Origin: Candidatus Gastranaerophilales bacterium
GTDB lineage: Bacteria > Cyanobacteriota > Vampirovibrionia > Gastranaerophilales > Gastranaerophilaceae
DNA length: 64,000 nt
Direction: 5' to 3'
Assembly (NCBI GenBank): GCA_944325005.1
Contig: CALUYO010000004.1
Span: 124,001-188,000 of the forward strand
Positions 38,130-46,958 of this stretch are shown piece by piece. The notes under the pieces are model-generated. The model worked only from the letters and a program-made list of their open reading frames with translations, was not told where the DNA came from and made no database searches. Positions within the stretch are counted from its first letter, which is position 1; the number at the start of each line of letters is the position of its first letter. The position numbers were made by a program, and so were the translations under genes.

Positions 38130-39157
38130 AGGCAATACAATATTATGGTCCGCAAAATATAAAATATGAAGAAGTTATGGTAAAACCTCCGCAAGAAGGT
38201 GAAGTTGTAGTAAAAGTTATATCAGCACTAACATGCGGTACTGATGTAAAAACATATAGACGTGGACATCCTGTTTTGATAAAATCCGTTCCTTCCGGAT
38301 TTGGCCATGAGTTTGCCGGAATTGTGGAAAGAGTAGGCAATGGTGTTGAGAATTTTAAACCGGGTGACAGAGTTGTTGCCGCAAATTCCGCGCCCTGCGG
38401 CAAATGTTTTTATTGCCGGCATGAAGAATATAACCTTTGCGAAAATTTAGACTTGTTAAATGGAGCTTACGCAGAATATATTACCGTTCCGGCCCGTATT
38501 GTCCGTAAAAATATGCTTATACTGCCGGATAATTTAAGTTTTGACAAAGCTGCATTTTGTGAGCCTCTGGCTAATGTTGTTCATGGGGTTGAAAGGACAG
38601 GGATTAAGGAAGGTCAAACTGTTGGTATTATTGGAATCGGACCGATAGGACTTATGTTTGCAAGACTTGCAAAACTTAAAGGTGCCAGGGTTATTGTTGC
38701 AGGCAGAAATCCTTTAAAATTAAAAGCTGCAGAGGAGTTTGCACATGCTGATGAAATTATTGATCTAACGCGGTATGCAAATCCTGAAAAGATATTTAGA
38801 GAATATACAGAAGAACATAAAGGGCTTGATGTCGCTATAGAATGTGTAGGATTGCCTGAAATCTGGGAGAGAATTTTTTCATGTGTTCGTCCAGGCGGTA
38901 CTGTTCACTTTTTCGGAGGTTGTAAGTCAGGTTCAACTGTTACCTTCGATACTACTAAAATGCATTACGGTGATATAAAACTTATGAGTGTTTTTCACCA
39001 TACGCCTAAATATTTTAGAATGGCATTGGATTATATAGCATCAGGGGAAGTTGAAGTCGAAAAGCTTATTACAGATACCTTGCCTCTTGAAAAAGTTGAA
39101 TATGCAATGAAGCAACATATTGAAGGAAAAGCTATTAAATTTTTGATTAAACCCTAA
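38126..39157 (+). CDS. Zinc-dependent MDR dehydrogenase 2
   Basis: The 343-residue protein is a paralogous medium-chain dehydrogenase with TCGTDVKTYRRG, GHEFAGIV, the structural cysteines CGKCFYCRHEEYNLC and the NAD loop IIGIGPIGLMFARL. The overall pattern resembles sorbitol, threonine or inositol-amine dehydrogenases. It is translationally coupled to the gene before it. Two non-identical MDR enzymes in tandem may do successive oxidation and reduction steps on one sugar alcohol. Confidence 0.87.
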   Translation: MKAIQYYGPQNIKYEEVMVKPPQEGEVVVKVISALTCGTDVKTYRRGHPVLIKSVPSGFGHEFAGIVERVGNGVENFKPGDRVVAANSAPCGKCFYCRHEEYNLCENLDLLNGAYAEYITVPARIVRKNMLILPDNLSFDKAAFCEPLANVVHGVERTGIKEGQTVGIIGIGPIGLMFARLAKLKGARVIVAGRNPLKLKAAEEFAHADEIIDLTRYANPEKIFREYTEEHKGLDVAIECVGLPEIWERIFSCVRPGGTVHFFGGCKSGSTVTFDTTKMHYGDIKLMSVFHHTPKYFRMALDYIASGEVEVEKLITDTLPLEKVEYAMKQHIEGKAIKFLIKP

Positions 39158-39202
39158 TATTGCAGTAACTTCAAAATTATGTTATGATAATTATACGATG
39201 AA

Positions 39203-39264
39203 AGGAGCGATTATGAAAAAGATATTAAATAAAAAACTCGGGGGGGGGGCATTTTAGAGCTCCT
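39203..39264 (+). promoter_or_regulatory. G10 element, copy 7 (mini-ORF upstream of pilin 7)
   Basis: SD AGGAGC (39203-39208), ATG 39213, ten Gs at 39240-39249. The G10 frame reads MKKILNKKLGGGAF and stops at TAG 39255. GCTCCT (39259-39264) is the exact complement of the SD. With a -1 shift the frame runs without a stop into the pilin 7 coding frame, which would give a long N-terminal extension. Confidence 0.7.
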
Positions 39265-39282
39265 GTCTTTTTCTTTAAGATC

Positions 39283-39310
39283 TTGCAAAATCCCCAAAAG
39301 CTGTTATAAT
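39283..39310 (+). promoter_or_regulatory. Promoter of pilin 7
   Basis: TTGCAA (39283-39288), 16 bases, TATAAT (39305-39310), matching the pilin 6 promoter in sequence and spacing. It lies between the G10 mini-ORF and the pilin ATG. Confidence 0.65.
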
Positions 39311-39349
39311 ATTGATATGTATGTTCACATTAATAACGGAGTTTATAGA

Positions 39350-40012
39350 ATGAAAAAAGCATTTACTTTAGCCGAGGTTCTGGTCACTTTGGGCATAATC
39401 GGCGTAGTCTCAGCAATGACAGTACCGACCTTGATGCAGAATTACCAGCGTCAGAGCTATGTAACCCAGTTACATAAGGTGTATAATGAGTTTTCTCAAG
39501 CCTTAACCCAATACCAGACAGACAGAAATGCCGTAAATTTAACAGAGGCAGGTTTAAATTCCAAAGATGCGGTTGATACTTTTATTAAAAAATATTTTAG
39601 AGTTGTTCAGGAATGTGACTCTATGGATGATTGCTTTGCTGATGAGTATAAAACTCTTCAGGGTTCTAGTGATACTAGTTACAGTCGAGATGTTAAATCC
39701 TTTGTGTTAGCAAGCGGCGCATCAATAAGACCCAGCTATGCTACGGATGGAAGTAATTTTAAATTACTTAATGTAGGAATTGATGTTAACGGGAAGAAAG
39801 GTCCGAATATTTTAGGAAGGGATTTTATTTTTTTCGCTGTTTATAAAAACGCTTTAATAGACGATTATACAAATGATGTAAATGATAATGCTCCGTTGAC
39901 TGAAGAGGCACGTGACAATATGTTTAATTCTGAATGTAATGCAGGAGCTTCTGGCAGTAGCTGGGGCTGCTTCGGTAAAATATTGAATGATAACTGGGAG
40001 ATGACTTATTAA
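39350..40012 (+). CDS. Prepilin-type protein 7
   Basis: The 220-residue protein starts MKKA before FTLAEVLVTLGIIG. I chose the ATG at 39350, 9 bases after CGGAG; an in-frame ATG at 39317 has no SD. The body has NYQRQSYVTQLHKVYNE, CDSMDDCF, NGKKGPNILGRDFIFF and a closing SWGCFGKILNDNWEMTY, with a CNAGASGSSWGC disulfide-like loop. It is in one unbroken frame and most like pilin 6. From 39362 to 39408 it is identical at DNA level to pilin 8. A terminator follows at once. Confidence 0.93.
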   Translation: MKKAFTLAEVLVTLGIIGVVSAMTVPTLMQNYQRQSYVTQLHKVYNEFSQALTQYQTDRNAVNLTEAGLNSKDAVDTFIKKYFRVVQECDSMDDCFADEYKTLQGSSDTSYSRDVKSFVLASGASIRPSYATDGSNFKLLNVGIDVNGKKGPNILGRDFIFFAVYKNALIDDYTNDVNDNAPLTEEARDNMFNSECNAGASGSSWGCFGKILNDNWEMTY

Positions 40013-40017
40013 AAAAT

Positions 40018-40042
40018 AAAGACCGATTTTTATCGGTCTTTT
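40018..40042 (+). terminator. Rho-independent terminator after pilin 7
   Basis: AAAGACCGAT and ATCGGTCTTT form a 10-base stem with a 4-base loop and a short T run. It starts 6 bases after the pilin 7 stop. Confidence 0.85.
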
Positions 40043-40080
40043 AATAATATAAACTCTCAAATCTTAATAAACAATAAGCA

Positions 40081-40236
40081 CTACTTGACTGCGTGCAGTC
40101 TTGTTTGAATACCCGCATCCGCGTTAATCATCTTAGCGGCTGCCAGCGCTAAATTGCGCCGTTTTCTCGCTCCTCTTAATATAAATTCCACACTGTCGCA
40201 TACATTACACGAAGGTGTTACTATCTTTTTTAGCAT
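40081..40236 (-). CDS. Putative 51-residue basic protein
   Basis: On the minus strand an ATG at 40236, preceded by GGAGATTTATAT (a good SD), opens a 51-codon frame. The protein starts with a lysine-rich segment, has a Cys-x2-Cys pair (PSCNVCDS), then a very basic helix (RGARKRRNLALAAAKM). It may be a small nucleic-acid or metal-binding protein. It lies between the pilin 7 terminator and the pilin 8 promoter, facing pilin 7. No family recognised. Confidence 0.55.
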   Translation of the reverse strand: MLKKIVTPSCNVCDSVEFILRGARKRRNLALAAAKMINADAGIQTRLHAVK

Positions 40237-40378
40237 ATATAAATCTCCATTTTAATTCTGATTACATACTTTATATCGGTATATCATAATAAAACTTTAA
40301 TATTTACTTTAATTTATTTACATAATTTAATAATAATGATATAATTCGCATATATACAGGGTAAAATATGATTAGCAA

Positions 40379-40444
40379 GAAAGGAGAAGTAGTAATGATT
40401 AAATTTTTAAGTTGCCGGGGGGGGGGCGCTTAGTAGCTTCTTTC
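40379..40444 (+). promoter_or_regulatory. G10 element, copy 8 (pilin 8 leader)
   Basis: SD GAAAGGAG (40379-40386), ATG 40395, ten Gs at 40417-40426. The G10 frame reads MIKFLSCRGGGA and stops at TAG 40431. CTTCTTTC (40437-40444) can pair with the whole SD over eight bases with one G-U. The distance from ATG to the run (22 bases) is the shortest of the plus-strand copies, yet the frame relation to the body is the same. Confidence 0.7.
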
Positions 40445-41179
40445 ATTCGTTTTAGCAACTTCGGTAAGACCTTTGTATCGGGTCAAACGGTACGCTTTGG
40501 GTTTACTTTAGCCGAGGTTCTGGTCACTTTGGGCATAATCGGCGTAGTTTCGGCTATGACTGTTCCTACATTGATGCAAAATCATCAGAGAAAAACTTAT
40601 GTTGTCCAATTACATAAAGTCTATAATGAACTTCAGCAGGCTTTTGTTCAATATATGGCAGATAGAAATGCCTTAAATCTTCGAGAGGCCGGCATAACAG
40701 ATCAGGATACAATGAATAATTTCGTAACAACTTATTTTAAAATTGTAAGCAGGTGCTCGGATCCAAATGATGTAAAACCTTGTTTTGATGACCCGAACAA
40801 TTACAAAAAGATTTCTGGAAATGTTGCAAATGGTTTTACTAATTGTCAGAATTCTACGGACGGTTGTACTTTTACTCTTGCAAGCGGAGCAACAATAAGA
40901 CCTTGGCTTGCAGGTTCTGATGAGTTAGCTTTTATAGTGGCTGTAGTTGATGTAAATGGACCTAAAGGTCCTAATGTATTTGGCAGGGATTTTTTTGATA
41001 TGTGTATTGATGTAAATGGAAATATTGACTCATGTCTGCCTAATGGTACGGTTCCATCCTTTCCGCTTACGGAGGATAAAAGAGATGAGCTTTTTAATTC
41101 CGGATGCCTGGGAAATAGTGCATCTATATATGGTTGCTTCGGAAAAATATTAAATGATAACTGGCAAATGAATTATTAA
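40395..41179 (+). CDS. Prepilin-type protein 8, out of frame at G10
   Basis: A -1 shift (or 11 or 8 Gs) joins the ATG at 40395 to the body. Otherwise the only in-frame start upstream is a TTG at 40412 without an SD. The leader RLVASFIRFSNFGKTFVSG matches pilin 5; the helix FTLAEVLVTLGIIG follows RFG. The mature part has two extra Cys regions (CSDPNDVKPCF, NCQNSTDGC), then NGPKGPNVFGRDFFDMC and CFGKILNDNWQMNY. It is a mosaic: leader like pilin 5, helix DNA identical to pilin 7, next segment like pilin 1. A terminator follows. Confidence 0.85.
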
Positions 41180-41206
41180 AAAAGAGCCTTATAACGGCTC
41201 TTTTTT
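41178..41206. terminator. Bidirectional terminator after pilin 8
   Basis: AAAAAAGAGCC and GGCTCTTTTTT form an 11-base stem with a 7-base loop. The T run serves pilin 8; the A run serves the minus-strand membrane gene ending at 41205. Confidence 0.9.
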
Positions 41207-41999
41207 ACATATACATATTAGGCTCAATTTTTTCTTTAAAAATTTGCACCAGACAATAATACCATACAATTTGGACGACAAATCCCAGATATCCGCTGAT
41301 TATTCCGCCGGTATATATTCCTGCAGTTAAGGCATTCTGATTAATAATTCCAAAAATTAAACCTAGTACAAAGCCGGGAAATACCGTAACTATATAAACA
41401 GGTATAAAAAGCAGACCTAACAGTATAAAATCTGAAAAACTATGTTTTATATAACTTATCGGCAGTAAAATATTGTATAATCCTTTTCTGTCAAAATGTT
41501 TTGAATATGCTGTGTAAATAAATTGCACAAAAGCATAGAAACAAATAATACAGAGGAATATGAATATTCCAAGAACTTTATAAATTAATAAATTACCTGC
41601 CATAAGTAGAATTGATATTATGCCGATTATAAAAATATATAGTGTCCATACAAGCATTAGCGGGAAAGCATGAAAAAATACCTTTAAAGGTTTAAAATTT
41701 ATATCGGGTAGTATTTCACCGATGTCATTTTCTCTGAAAAATGAATTATGTGAAAATATAAGGTTGTATCCGCCAATATAGATTCCAAAAGCAACAAGCA
41801 TTATTATATAAATTATGAGTAAAGGAATGTTTGCCGGAAGTTCCTTAGTTTTTTCTATTGCATCTGCCGCTTCTTGTACATATACAGATGAAATAGATAT
41901 TACAGCAGTTATTAAGAATAAATATAGATGTTTAGTAAGAGCATTTTGCCCTGAAAAAACTCTTTTAAATCCTTCAACCATTATGTCAATAACGTTCAT
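41205..41999 (-). CDS. Polytopic membrane protein (paralogue C of three)
   Basis: The 264-residue protein has about six hydrophobic helices and no catalytic motif. The N-terminus (MVEGFKRVFSGQNALTKHLYLF) matches the start of its two upstream neighbours (FxxIY..KNA..RHI..F), and the order of helices is alike, so the three are tandem paralogues. It ends in KEKIEPNMYM. Its start overlaps the previous gene's stop. It resembles DUF4013-type bacterial membrane proteins of unknown role. Confidence 0.65.
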   Translation of the reverse strand: MNVIDIMVEGFKRVFSGQNALTKHLYLFLITAVISISSVYVQEAADAIEKTKELPANIPLLIIYIIMLVAFGIYIGGYNLIFSHNSFFRENDIGEILPDINFKPLKVFFHAFPLMLVWTLYIFIIGIISILLMAGNLLIYKVLGIFIFLCIICFYAFVQFIYTAYSKHFDRKGLYNILLPISYIKHSFSDFILLGLLFIPVYIVTVFPGFVLGLIFGIINQNALTAGIYTGGIISGYLGFVVQIVWYYCLVQIFKEKIEPNMYM

Positions 42000-42745
42000 T
42001 GTTCCTCTCTTTCATACGTTTTTAACATTTCATAATCCCAAACAAGAACACCGATAGACAACGTGTAGATCAGTAAGATGCTTACCATGTAATTTGAAAG
42101 TTTTAAAATTGCAGTCTGCTGTTGCGACAAAGTCAGACTTATAGCATTAATATCCCCTTTATAATACAATGCCGCAGATATTCCTATAATGAAAAATGTT
42201 ATAAAAATGCTCAAAAATGTTACAATATGGCTTAATATCACAATCCACAATCTTTTTATAAGAAGTAGAAAATATTCCTTAATTCTGAATTTTTTAAATA
42301 GCAATCCTGCTTCATTATTTTTATAGTTATAAGAAAACCCGGCCTGCATCATCGTCAACGGAATAGCAATAAGTGTTTCTACGCAAAATGACGGGTACTG
42401 GTATTTTGTATACAAACTGATAAGCAGAAACGGAATTCCGATAATAAAAATTATAAAAGGAATTTTTTTTACTGAGACTTTAAATGATTGCATATCAATG
42501 TCTGGAATTTCTCTTACATGCATAAATATTGTTTCATAACCTGTAAAGAATAGTGCGAATATAATAAGAAGTGCAGTGAATATTATTTTTTGATAAATAT
42601 TGACTTCCAGTATTCCCTGTGCGTCAAGAGCAAGATATCCATTTAGCAGACCTGTAATACCGCATATTGAAAATAATGATATTTGTCTGGGTAATGCATT
42701 TTTTCCAGTATATAGTTTTTTTAATCCTTTAATCATTTGTGACAT
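41996..42745 (-). CDS. Polytopic membrane protein (paralogue B of three)
   Basis: The 249-residue protein has about six helices. Its start MIKGLKKLYTGKNALPRQISLFS parallels paralogues A and C. Overlaps of 17 bases with A and 4 with C indicate one coupled transcript. Function unknown; products may form a hetero-oligomeric membrane complex. Confidence 0.65.
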   Translation of the reverse strand: MSQMIKGLKKLYTGKNALPRQISLFSICGITGLLNGYLALDAQGILEVNIYQKIIFTALLIIFALFFTGYETIFMHVREIPDIDMQSFKVSVKKIPFIIFIIGIPFLLISLYTKYQYPSFCVETLIAIPLTMMQAGFSYNYKNNEAGLLFKKFRIKEYFLLLIKRLWIVILSHIVTFLSIFITFFIIGISAALYYKGDINAISLTLSQQQTAILKLSNYMVSILLIYTLSIGVLVWDYEMLKTYEREEQ

Positions 42746-43511
42746 TATTATTATTATCCTTTCTGATAACAGGTCGTATGTATTTATTGTAAGAATTTAT
42801 TAAAGAATAGGGGAATGCAAAGTACCAGGTTACAATCGTAAAGTAACCTGCAAAAGTGCTCATAAAAAAATCCAGCAGGTAATATTCATTTGTAATACGT
42901 ACCATTTTATCAATACCCGTAAGTCCCGCCGCTAAATAAATTAAAATATAAACGGCAGCTACTGCAAGACTAAATATTACAAATAAAATTAATTTCAAAT
43001 AAGTTGGTTTAAAAGCAGGTTTTATAAATTTAAACAACAACAATATATTTATGAGACCTTTAGAATCAAGATTTTCTGCATAAGCCAGAAAAATATAATA
43101 TACAAATACTGCACAAAAAATTAATGCTATAGAAATCATTACGGGTAAAACTATAAAATGTGTTGTCATATATATTACGACAGCAAGTATTATACAAAGA
43201 CATGCATAGATACCCCATACAATATTCAGTTTAATAATTCCTAGGTAAATTCGGGGGGTAATATCTTTAAAGGAAGGCAAAATTCCGTTGTTTATATTAT
43301 TGATAGCATTATGCAAAAATTGCAGACTATATGCACCTATAATTATATTAAATATAAGATCAACAGGATTCTGTTTGTAACTGTATGTTTTACCTGTTTT
43401 AATATCAACAAATGTAGAGAGCAGTGTCCATATAATCGATATTATTATCAGAAAAATATGTGCTTTTTTGTTTTCATAAATTTTTTTGTAACTTTCAACT
43501 GGTCCTGCCAT
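42729..43511 (-). CDS. Polytopic membrane protein (paralogue A of three)
   Basis: The 260-residue protein has about six helices and opens the three-gene membrane operon. It starts MAGPVESYKKIYENKKAHIFLI and ends with a Lys/Asn-rich tail. It is divergent from prfB, 82 bases away. The SD is weak. Function not recognised. Confidence 0.65.
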   Translation of the reverse strand: MAGPVESYKKIYENKKAHIFLIIISIIWTLLSTFVDIKTGKTYSYKQNPVDLIFNIIIGAYSLQFLHNAINNINNGILPSFKDITPRIYLGIIKLNIVWGIYACLCIILAVVIYMTTHFIVLPVMISIALIFCAVFVYYIFLAYAENLDSKGLINILLLFKFIKPAFKPTYLKLILFVIFSLAVAAVYILIYLAAGLTGIDKMVRITNEYYLLDFFMSTFAGYFTIVTWYFAFPYSLINSYNKYIRPVIRKDNNNNVTND

Positions 43512-43593
43512 AAAATCTACCTACCGATAGTGTTTATTATATCAGTTTTTTTTTCAATTGCAAGATTGTCTTTTTTTATAGTAAAATGAACTT

Positions 43594-44674
43594 ATGGAAA
43601 CAGAAATTAAACAGAAATTAAGTGAATTAAAAGCCAGATTTGATAAAATAAAGGAGTGTCTTTGACCCGATAGGCTTGAAAGAAGAACTTTCTAAACTTG
43701 AGGCGGAGATGCAAACTTCTGAGATATGGTCTAATCAAAAAAAAGCATCAGAGCTTGGCGCTCGTATAAGAGAGATAAAGGATAATCTTGATTTTTATGA
43801 TAAATGCCTTCAGGTTATTGATGATGCATTAACAGCTCTAGAAATAGGCGATGATGAATTAATAGAAGAGAGTAAAGGTGCACTGTATAATATGGAAAAG
43901 GCTCTGGATAAATTTGAAGTGCATAAAATGTTAAGCGGGGAATATGATGATGCTGATACAATCCTAACTGTAAATGCCGGAGCCGGCGGTACTGATGCTC
44001 AAGATTGGGCAAGTCTTTTACTAAGAATGTACATGCGATGGGCAGAAAGTCATGGGTGGAAAGTTGAGCTTTTGGATAAACTTGATGGTGATGAAGCTGG
44101 AATAAAATCAGCATCAATTAAAATAATCGGAAAATATGCTTTTGGTTATGCGAAGGCAGAGAAAGGCGTACACCGTTTAGTCAGAATTTCGCCATTCAAT
44201 GCTAATGGAAAACGTCAAACAAGTTTTGCATCTGTTGAAGTTTCTCCTATAATAGAAGATTTTGAAAAAACTATTGTAATTCCTCCTGAAGATTTGGAAA
44301 TTGAGACAATGCGTTCAGGCGGTGCAGGTGGGCAAAATGTAAATAAGGTTGAAACAGCGGTAAGAATTTTGCATAAACCTACTGGTATTGTCGTAAAATG
44401 CCAGCAGGAACGTTCTCAGTTACAGAACAAGGAAAATGCAATGCAAATTCTTGTATCAAAACTTCTGGCAATAAAACAAGCTGAACATGAAAAAAAACTT
44501 GCAGAACTTAAAGGGGAGAATGTAGATATTAATTTTGGTTCACAAATTCGTTCTTATGTTTTTCATCCCTATAAAATGGTAAAAGATCACAGAACAAATT
44601 ATGAATCCGGAAATGTTGATGCTGTTATGGATGGTGAACTGGATGGGTTTATTGAGGCTTATCTGCGCAGATAA
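43594..44674 (+). CDS. prfB: Peptide chain release factor 2, with programmed +1 frameshift
   Basis: RF2 recognises UGA and UAA. The frame from ATG 43594 runs 23 codons to TGA at 43663-43665 in the context GGAG TGT CTT TGA C, the RF2 autoregulatory shift site. After the +1 shift on CTT the protein continues [16 protein letters not shown] to the stop at 44674. RF2 motifs are present: the tripeptide region near [13 protein letters not shown] and the catalytic loop [13 protein letters not shown]. Low RF2 lets ribosomes pause at the UGA and shift. The internal SD-like AAGGAG replaces the usual AGGGGG. This proves the organism uses recoding. Confidence 0.96.
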
Positions 44675-44745
44675 CAATAGCTTTTTGAACTTGTCATTTT
44701 TTTTAGTTTTTATGGTATTATTTTTTTATAAGGATAGATTTATTC

Positions 44746-45909
44746 ATGAAAAAAATATGTATTGTTGGCGGATGCGGGCATGTTGGTTTGCCTTTAGGGC
44801 TGGTGCTTGCGGATAGAGGGTTTGAAGTAACGCTTTTGGATATTAATAAAACTGCTGTTGATTTAATAAATAGCGGGATTGTTCCATTTCAGGAGGAGGG
44901 TGCAGGTGAACTTCTGAAAAAAGAGATTAATAAAAACCTTTTTGTTACAGATAATTCTGATGTGGTGAAAGTTCAGGATGTTGTAATTTTTATTACAGGA
45001 ACTCCAGTTGATGAACACCACAACCCTAAAATTCATGAAGTGCTTAATGTTGTTGAAAAATATTTGCCATTAATGCATAAAGAGCAATTAATTATTTTAC
45101 GTAGTACAATTTATCCCGGAACAACAGAGATTATTGAGCAAAAACTTCAGAATTTCTTTGGAGTTCAGCCTAAACTTGCTTTCTGTCCGGAAAGAATTTT
45201 GCAGGGTAAAGGTATTGAAGAAATTCAAAATCTTCCGCAAATTGTATCTGCTGTAAATGATGAAGCACGAAAAGAAGCCGCTGAAATATTTTCTAAAATT
45301 GCTCCAAAAGTTATTCATCTTGAACCGGTTGAGGCAGAACTTTCAAAGCTTATGCTTAATACATGGAGATATCTTGAATTTGCAATTGCTAACCAGTTTT
45401 ATATGATGGTTGAAGACAAAGGGCTTGATTTTTATAAAATATTTGATGCAATGAAAGAAGATTACCCGCGGGCAAAAACTTTTTGTAAGGCAGGACTTGC
45501 TGCGGGACCTTGTTTATTTAAAGATACTATGCAGTTGTCTGCTTTTTACAGAAATCAGTTTTTCCTCGGACAGTCTGCTATGCTGGTAAATGAGGGCTTG
45601 CCGAATTTTCTGGTAAGTCAGCTTGAAAAGAAAATGGGTTCTTTAAAGAATAAAAAAGTTGCTCTTCTCGGGATGACTTTTAAGGCAAACAATGATGATA
45701 TAAGAGAAAGTTTGTCTTTTAAGATTAAAAAAGAACTTGAATTTAAACTTGCTGAAGTCCTGCCCTCAGATCCTTATCTCAAAAATACATATAAACTTGA
45801 TGATGTTTTGGCTGATTGCGATGCAGTTATATTAGGGGTTCCTCATAATGAATATTTAAATTTACAAATTAATAAACCTTATGTGGATTGCTGGAATGTT
45901 TGGAAATAA
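44746..45909 (+). CDS. UDP-glucose/GDP-mannose dehydrogenase family protein
   Basis: The 387-residue protein has an N-terminal NAD-binding fold (ICIVGGCGHVGLPLGLVLADRG), the ST-rich region LRSTIYPGTTE, the central helix and the catalytic cysteine in AAGPCLFKDT near 262. The substrate-binding C-terminal domain follows (VALLGMTFKANNDDIRES). It oxidises a nucleotide sugar C6 alcohol to an acid; which one (ManNAc, GlcNAc or glucose type) is open. It opens a surface-polysaccharide operon. Confidence 0.88.
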   Translation: MKKICIVGGCGHVGLPLGLVLADRGFEVTLLDINKTAVDLINSGIVPFQEEGAGELLKKEINKNLFVTDNSDVVKVQDVVIFITGTPVDEHHNPKIHEVLNVVEKYLPLMHKEQLIILRSTIYPGTTEIIEQKLQNFFGVQPKLAFCPERILQGKGIEEIQNLPQIVSAVNDEARKEAAEIFSKIAPKVIHLEPVEAELSKLMLNTWRYLEFAIANQFYMMVEDKGLDFYKIFDAMKEDYPRAKTFCKAGLAAGPCLFKDTMQLSAFYRNQFFLGQSAMLVNEGLPNFLVSQLEKKMGSLKNKKVALLGMTFKANNDDIRESLSFKIKKELEFKLAEVLPSDPYLKNTYKLDDVLADCDAVILGVPHNEYLNLQINKPYVDCWNVWK

Positions 45910-45921
45910 GAGGTAATTAAA

Positions 45922-46941
45922 ATGAAAATATTAGTAACAGGTTCGGCAGGTTTTATTTGTGGTTATGTGGTGGAAGAATTATTGAACCACGGGCATGAAG
46001 TTGTGGGTATAGATAATTTCTCAAAGTACGGAAAGATTAAAAAGTCGTATGATAATCATCCTAACTATCATTTTGTAGAAGGTGATGCAAAAGATGTTGA
46101 GCTTATGAAAAAGCTTGCTCAAGATTGCGATCAGATACTTGCCTGTGCAGCAATGATAGGCGGAATTGCTTATTTTCATGAAATGGCTTATGACTTACTG
46201 GCAGAAAACGAAAGGATTATGGCGTCAACGTTTGATGCAGCAATTCATGCTTTTAAACATGGAAATTTGAAAAAGATTAATGTTCTCAGTTCGAGTATGG
46301 TTTATGAATGTGCTGTAAATTATCCTTCTAAAGAGGGTGATGAAAAAATTATTCCGCCGCCGATGAGTACATACGGTTTTCAAAAGTTAGCCTGTGAGTA
46401 TTACTGTAAAGGTGCGTTTGAACAGTACGGACTGCCTTATACAATAATAAGACCGTTTAATTGTGTCGGCACGGGCGAAAAACGTGCTTTATGCGATAAA
46501 GAAATCCTTTCAGGTAATGTAAAACTTGCTATGAGCCATGTGGTGCCAGATCTGGTGCAAAAAGTTCTTAAGGGGCAGGATCCTCTTCATATTTTAGGTA
46601 AAGGAAACCAGATTAGACATTACACTTATGCAGGTGATTTGGCAAGAGGTATAAGACTTTGTATTGAATCTCCCGATGCTTTTAATGAAGATTTTAACTT
46701 ATCAACCCCTGTTTCAACTACGGTTCTTGAACTTGCCGAAACTATATGGAAAAGATTAAACCCTGATAAAGAATTCAGATATGTAAGTGATGAACCGTTT
46801 AAATATGATGTTCAAAAAAGAGTTCCGTCAGTTGAAAAAGCCGAAAAATTGCTAGGATTTAAAGCTGAAACTTCGCTGGATGAAATTCTTGATGAAGTTG
46901 TACCATGGATTGCCGAACAAATAAAAATCGGTGGAATTTAA
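45922..46941 (+). CDS. NAD-dependent sugar-nucleotide epimerase/dehydratase
   Basis: The 339-residue extended SDR has the glycine motif TGSAGFICGYVVEELL, the catalytic Tyr-Lys context STYGFQKLACEYYC near 150, and GKGNQIRHYTYAGDLARGI near the C-terminus. Relatives epimerise C4 or dehydrate nucleotide sugars. It starts 12 bases after the dehydrogenase stop, with SD AAGAGGTAA, and shares its pathway. Confidence 0.88.
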   Translation: MKILVTGSAGFICGYVVEELLNHGHEVVGIDNFSKYGKIKKSYDNHPNYHFVEGDAKDVELMKKLAQDCDQILACAAMIGGIAYFHEMAYDLLAENERIMASTFDAAIHAFKHGNLKKINVLSSSMVYECAVNYPSKEGDEKIIPPPMSTYGFQKLACEYYCKGAFEQYGLPYTIIRPFNCVGTGEKRALCDKEILSGNVKLAMSHVVPDLVQKVLKGQDPLHILGKGNQIRHYTYAGDLARGIRLCIESPDAFNEDFNLSTPVSTTVLELAETIWKRLNPDKEFRYVSDEPFKYDVQKRVPSVEKAEKLLGFKAETSLDEILDEVVPWIAEQIKIGGI

Positions 46942-46958
46942 AGAAAGTTGGAGCATAA

